Made by a program: the position numbers and the translations under genes. Positions 7,094-10,025 of a stretch of 10,025 bases of DNA are shown here, piece after piece. The notes below the pieces were generated by a model. It was not told the origin of the DNA. It did no database searches and saw only the letters and a program-made list of their open reading frames with translations. How positions within the stretch are numbered: position 1 is the first letter of the stretch; each line of letters begins with the position of its first letter. Source of the DNA: Patescibacteria group bacterium (GTDB lineage: Bacteria; Patescibacteriota; Dojkabacteria; SC72). The stretch is from positions 1-10,025 of the forward strand of contig JAHISI010000060.1 in the NCBI GenBank assembly GCA_018818345.1. Direction: 5' to 3'.

Positions 7094-7786
7094 ATGAAGA
7101 TATCCGTTGTTATACCTGCTTACAATGAAGAAAATAGAATTGGCAAAACACTCCCCCATGTTATTAGTTATCTCAGAGAATTTAGTAAAAAGAATAGAAT
7201 AGATACAGAGATGATCGTTGTAAATGATGGGGCCAAAGACAAAACATTGGAAGTACTCAATACCTTTAGAGAAGATATAATAATTGTAAGTTACTACCCT
7301 AATATGGGGAAAGGCTATGCTCTAAAACAAGGTATTACAAAAGCTGATGGAGATTACATATATATTGCAGATGCGGATTTCTCAACCCCAATAGAATATA
7401 TTGAACACTTCATAGAGAAAATGGATAAATATGATTGTGTAATTGGCTCAAGAGCCTTAGGAAAGGAAGAGATTAAGGTCTCCTTGTTTAGAAAATTACT
7501 AGGGAATAGTTCCAACCTATTAATTAGAGCTGTTCTAGGATTGAAATTTAAAGATACTCAATGTGGTTTTAAGATGTTTAACCAAAAATGTAAGACATAC
7601 TTCTTAATGTGTGAGAATAACCGATGGGGATATGATTTTGAATTCCTCTACTTACTTCAAAAGAATGGCTTGTTAATCAAAGAGATGCCTGTTGAATGGG
7701 AAGCTGCTGGAGAGAGCCATGTAACCCCTGGATCGTACTTCAAAACATTTGCAGAATTATTACATGTAAGAAAGGCGCATAAATAG
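7094..7786 (+). CDS. Family 2 glycosyltransferase, polyprenyl-/dolichyl-phosphate sugar synthase-like
   Basis: This 230-residue GT-A enzyme most resembles dolichyl-phosphate glucose/mannose synthases, which move a hexose from a nucleotide sugar to a polyprenyl phosphate on the cytoplasmic face of the membrane. It starts with the family signature VVIPAYNEENRIGKTL (5-20). Asp45 in NDGAKD binds the nucleotide, and the DAD metal motif is Asp93-Ala-Asp95, followed by FSTPI. Later motifs DTQCGFK (154-160) and GYDFEFLYL (179-187), the latter near the likely catalytic region, are characteristic of the DPG-synthase-like branch. It has no C-terminal membrane helices, so it is a soluble or peripheral enzyme. 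The next gene starts one base after its stop and encodes a multi-pass glycosyltransferase that would use the lipid-linked sugar. The donor sugar cannot be told from sequence. Confidence 0.92.
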   Translation: MKISVVIPAYNEENRIGKTLPHVISYLREFSKKNRIDTEMIVVNDGAKDKTLEVLNTFREDIIIVSYYPNMGKGYALKQGITKADGDYIYIADADFSTPIEYIEHFIEKMDKYDCVIGSRALGKEEIKVSLFRKLLGNSSNLLIRAVLGLKFKDTQCGFKMFNQKCKTYFLMCENNRWGYDFEFLYLLQKNGLLIKEMPVEWEAAGESHVTPGSYFKTFAELLHVRKAHK

Positions 7787-7787
7787 T

Positions 7788-9284
7788 ATGTGGAAGAAAA
7801 TTTTTAATATCCTAAAACATCCTTTGTTTATCCTCTTTTTAATCCTGATTATTGGATTGATCTTAAGATTGATAAATATAGATAGAACAAGCTTTTGGTA
7901 TGATGAGGCTTTTACAGGAGATATTCTTAAGCTTTCATGGAAAGATATGTTTGCAGTAATAGCTGCAGATAAGGTACATCCTCCGCTCTTCTATGTCCTC
8001 ATTCGAACTTGGTCAATTATATTTGGTATTACCCAATTCTCTCTTAGAAGTTTTTCAGTATTCTTTGGATTATGTGGAATCGGACTATCATACTTTGTTG
8101 GAAAAGAGCTATTTAAAAAAGAAAGCTATCCGGTCACTGGGCTTGTATTGGCTTTAGTTGTAGCTATATCTCCTTTCTTTGTATCTTACTCTGTCGAAGC
8201 AAGAGCATATTCATTCCTAGCCTTTTTAGCTTTGGGATTAGCATATTCTGTATACAAGCTATTAAATAGTATTAAAGGAAAAGAAAGAACAAAGTACCTC
8301 ATAGCTACACTCTTACTTGCAGTTGTGTTGTGTGGTACCCACTATCTACAAGTCGTATATGTAATTGCTATTGTTTGTGCAGGATTGATATACAAATTCG
8401 TTTTTACAGAAAAAGGTCTTAACAAGAGATGGCTGTATGTTTTTCTTGGTATTGTTTTAGCAGTAGCTTTGGCTGTAATATTCCTTCCTTTAAAATCATT
8501 CGTTAGTAATCTAGGTATTTCTGGTATGTGGTGGGTTCCAGACATTAAGCTGTATGAGGTTGTTCGGGTCTACTACTCATACTTCTTGGGAGTGGTTAGA
8601 TATATGGATGGTGTACCACCTGTTAGAGAATTAATATTTTCAATTCCGACTTTGGTTTTTGGTGGAGTTATGTTTGGTCTTCACCTTATTGGATATGTAT
8701 TAACGTTGGTATCAAAGAAAATTGTGCTAGAAGAGAAAAGGAAGATATCCTTTTTCTTTTCTTTAGCTTTAATTACATTTCTAGGTTTCTATCTATTAGG
8801 TGTCTTAAATTTCAACTGTTTTGTTGAAAGGTATACCATAGCTGGGGGAATTCTTCTTCTAATTTCCTTCTGGATGATAATGTCTAGCTTGATTAAGAAA
8901 TGGTTCATATTAATCCCAATTGGTATCTACATTGCTTTTTTGTTTATGCTTAAACCTATGCCTACAAGGACTGACTACAGAGAGGTGGCAAAGGCTCTAG
9001 ATGATATGAATAATGTACAGAGGTATGTATTTACTTCTCCTACGGATTTAATAGATTCACAATTCTATATGTCCCATACCAATGTATATTACTCATATGA
9101 ATTAAAAGGTGAGTACCCTGGGTGGGCTCTGCTGAATGATGATGTTAATGGCATAGATATTAAGGATGTGAAAGAAGGGGATATATTAGTCGTACCCAAT
9201 ACCGAGATAGACAAGTATATTAACCTTGGTTACTCCATATCGGAAACCTTTTACGATGGTAGATTTTCTATATTAACAAAGTAA
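7788..9284 (+). CDS. Multi-pass membrane glycosyltransferase, GT39/GT83-like (lipid-linked sugar donor)
   Basis: A 498-residue protein with about ten or more hydrophobic helices, beginning with a basic stretch and a helix at about 12-30. The first outside loop holds the Asp39-Glu40 pair in SFWYDEAFT, the acidic motif needed for catalysis in GT-C enzymes such as protein O-mannosyltransferases and ArnT. This is followed by the HPPLFY motif (64-69) and SVEARAYS (135-142), both typical of this superfamily. The last 110 residues are an outside soluble part. Such enzymes take a sugar from a polyprenyl-phosphate carrier and put it on a protein, lipid or polymer on the outer face. The gene starts one base after the stop of the polyprenyl-phosphate glycosyltransferase, which is likely to supply its donor. 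Acceptor unknown. Its stop is separated by a single base from the convergent heliorhodopsin gene. Confidence 0.88.
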   Translation: MWKKIFNILKHPLFILFLILIIGLILRLINIDRTSFWYDEAFTGDILKLSWKDMFAVIAADKVHPPLFYVLIRTWSIIFGITQFSLRSFSVFFGLCGIGLSYFVGKELFKKESYPVTGLVLALVVAISPFFVSYSVEARAYSFLAFLALGLAYSVYKLLNSIKGKERTKYLIATLLLAVVLCGTHYLQVVYVIAIVCAGLIYKFVFTEKGLNKRWLYVFLGIVLAVALAVIFLPLKSFVSNLGISGMWWVPDIKLYEVVRVYYSYFLGVVRYMDGVPPVRELIFSIPTLVFGGVMFGLHLIGYVLTLVSKKIVLEEKRKISFFFSLALITFLGFYLLGVLNFNCFVERYTIAGGILLLISFWMIMSSLIKKWFILIPIGIYIAFLFMLKPMPTRTDYREVAKALDDMNNVQRYVFTSPTDLIDSQFYMSHTNVYYSYELKGEYPGWALLNDDVNGIDIKDVKEGDILVVPNTEIDKYINLGYSISETFYDGRFSILTK

Positions 9285-9285
9285 C

Positions 9286-10025
9286 CTATACAGGTCTTAA
9301 TGTCCCTGCAAATACCTGCCATGCAAGTAATGATTTAGCTACTAAGCTAAGTATTACATATACCTTTTCTCCAAATGTATAGTCCTTCCATTTCCCAATC
9401 TTTCCATATTGTAGGATCATATTACCTGCAAATGTATTGAAGAAGAGGAATATACTAAAGAAGATCCAATATACAAAGGTTGGAGCCTTGTTATCTGCAT
9501 CTCCAGAACCAAATAGGTACAATGCTACTACTACCCATGGAACTATTCCTGCTATACAACCAAATATGAATGAAATCCAGTTGGTTTTTGTAGTTGTTTG
9601 ATTGTGTATCTCCATAACCATTCCAAAGAGAATCATCATTGCGTTGAGGAAGAAGATCAACAAGAGAGTACTAAAGTCATATACTCCTACTAGCATAGAT
9701 ACAACAACAATCATTATGGATGAACTAAATGCATATTCTATCCATCTAGCATAGTTAATACCTTTCTTGAGGTTAGCTACATACCATTCATATACTCTAG
9801 GAAGGGAGATGATGAAGTGTGCTAATGATGAGAGGAAGAGGAATGCAGCTATTGCATATCCTACTTTTAGATCATATACATGGTTTAGTGATGGTTGCAG
9901 TGTAAGGGTTGCTACATCAAACTTAAGATAGCTGGTATTGATTGGTAATGTAAAATCATTACTTAGTACTACCATGAGTATTCCTTGCACAAAGTGGAAG
10001 AATCCCATTACTATGTTAAATATAC
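9286..10025 (-). CDS. Heliorhodopsin, N-terminus cut by window edge
   Basis: A seven-helix retinal protein of the heliorhodopsin family, whose N-terminus faces the cytoplasm, the reverse of type-1 rhodopsins. The frame remains open upstream of the ATG at 10008 to the right edge (reading IFNIV before it), and FN followed by GFFHFVQG matches the usual first helix, so the ATG at 10008 is internal and perhaps 14 residues are missing. Numbering from that Met: retinal Lys225 in SLVAKSLLAWQVF, counterion Glu91 in WIEYAFSSSIMI, His5 and His64 at the positions of the two cavity histidines, and the family motif GCIAGIVPW (150-158). These match Lys241, Glu107, His23 and His80 of the first described member, 48C12, from memory. 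Function in the family is unsettled; proposals include light sensing and regulation of partner enzymes. No retinal or carotenoid synthesis gene is in the window. Confidence 0.96.
   Translation of the reverse strand, partial: IFNIVMGFFHFVQGILMVVLSNDFTLPINTSYLKFDVATLTLQPSLNHVYDLKVGYAIAAFLFLSSLAHFIISLPRVYEWYVANLKKGINYARWIEYAFSSSIMIVVVSMLVGVYDFSTLLLIFFLNAMMILFGMVMEIHNQTTTKTNWISFIFGCIAGIVPWVVVALYLFGSGDADNKAPTFVYWIFFSIFLFFNTFAGNMILQYGKIGKWKDYTFGEKVYVILSLVAKSLLAWQVFAGTLRPV

Noticed and set aside
10006..10008. ATG as the true start of the heliorhodopsin
   Set aside because: The frame is open upstream to the edge and reads IFNIV, which matches the conserved beginning of the first helix, so the real start is outside the window.

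Overview
The window looks like a piece of a small, AT-rich, probably ultra-small (CPR/Patescibacteria-type) bacterial genome. Genes are short and tightly packed. Several overlap or are separated by 1-6 bases, no start has a convincing AGGAGG-type ribosome binding site, and several small proteins have no recognisable family. The presence of a heliorhodopsin, a family known mainly from organisms without a conventional outer membrane, fits this. The phylum is an inference; there is no rRNA, tRNA or universal marker gene in the window to settle it. All genes read through in the standard bacterial code, and the 13 stop codons seen are TAA (9) or TAG (4), never TGA.

Layout. Bases 1-900 (minus strand) hold a membrane-anchored extracellular protein of unknown function, followed 3 bases later by the N-terminal part of a DUF2779-like protein with a PD-(D/E)XK nuclease core, cut by the window edge. 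Bases 1038-1925 (plus) hold two unrecognised, closely spaced soluble-protein genes whose end overlaps the next cluster. Bases 1915-4915 (minus) form the clearest operon: a 38-residue ORF, an 87-residue helical protein, then iscS, iscU and mnmA. IscS takes sulfur from cysteine, IscU scaffolds Fe-S clusters, and MnmA uses the sulfur to make 2-thiouridine in tRNA anticodons. Upstream of that, bases 4935-5564 (minus) encode a six-helix half-size MFS transporter.

A divergent intergenic region (5565-5710) carries a promoter and two palindromes. After it, the plus strand carries an FAD-dependent oxidoreductase of the COG2509 type (5711-7048), a family 2 glycosyltransferase resembling polyprenyl-/dolichyl-phosphate sugar synthases (7094-7786) and a multi-pass GT39/GT83-like membrane glycosyltransferase (7788-9284). 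The last two probably form a pair: one loads a sugar on a lipid carrier, the other transfers it outside the membrane. Convergent to them, with one base between, is a nearly complete heliorhodopsin gene (9286 to the right edge) that keeps the retinal lysine and the counterion glutamate.

The main points for a second look are the heliorhodopsin, a recurring extended -10 promoter element (TGnTANNNT) placed only 5-7 bases before four start codons, which predicts leaderless transcripts, the stand-alone half-MFS, and the two small helical genes at the head of the Fe-S/tRNA-thiolation operon.
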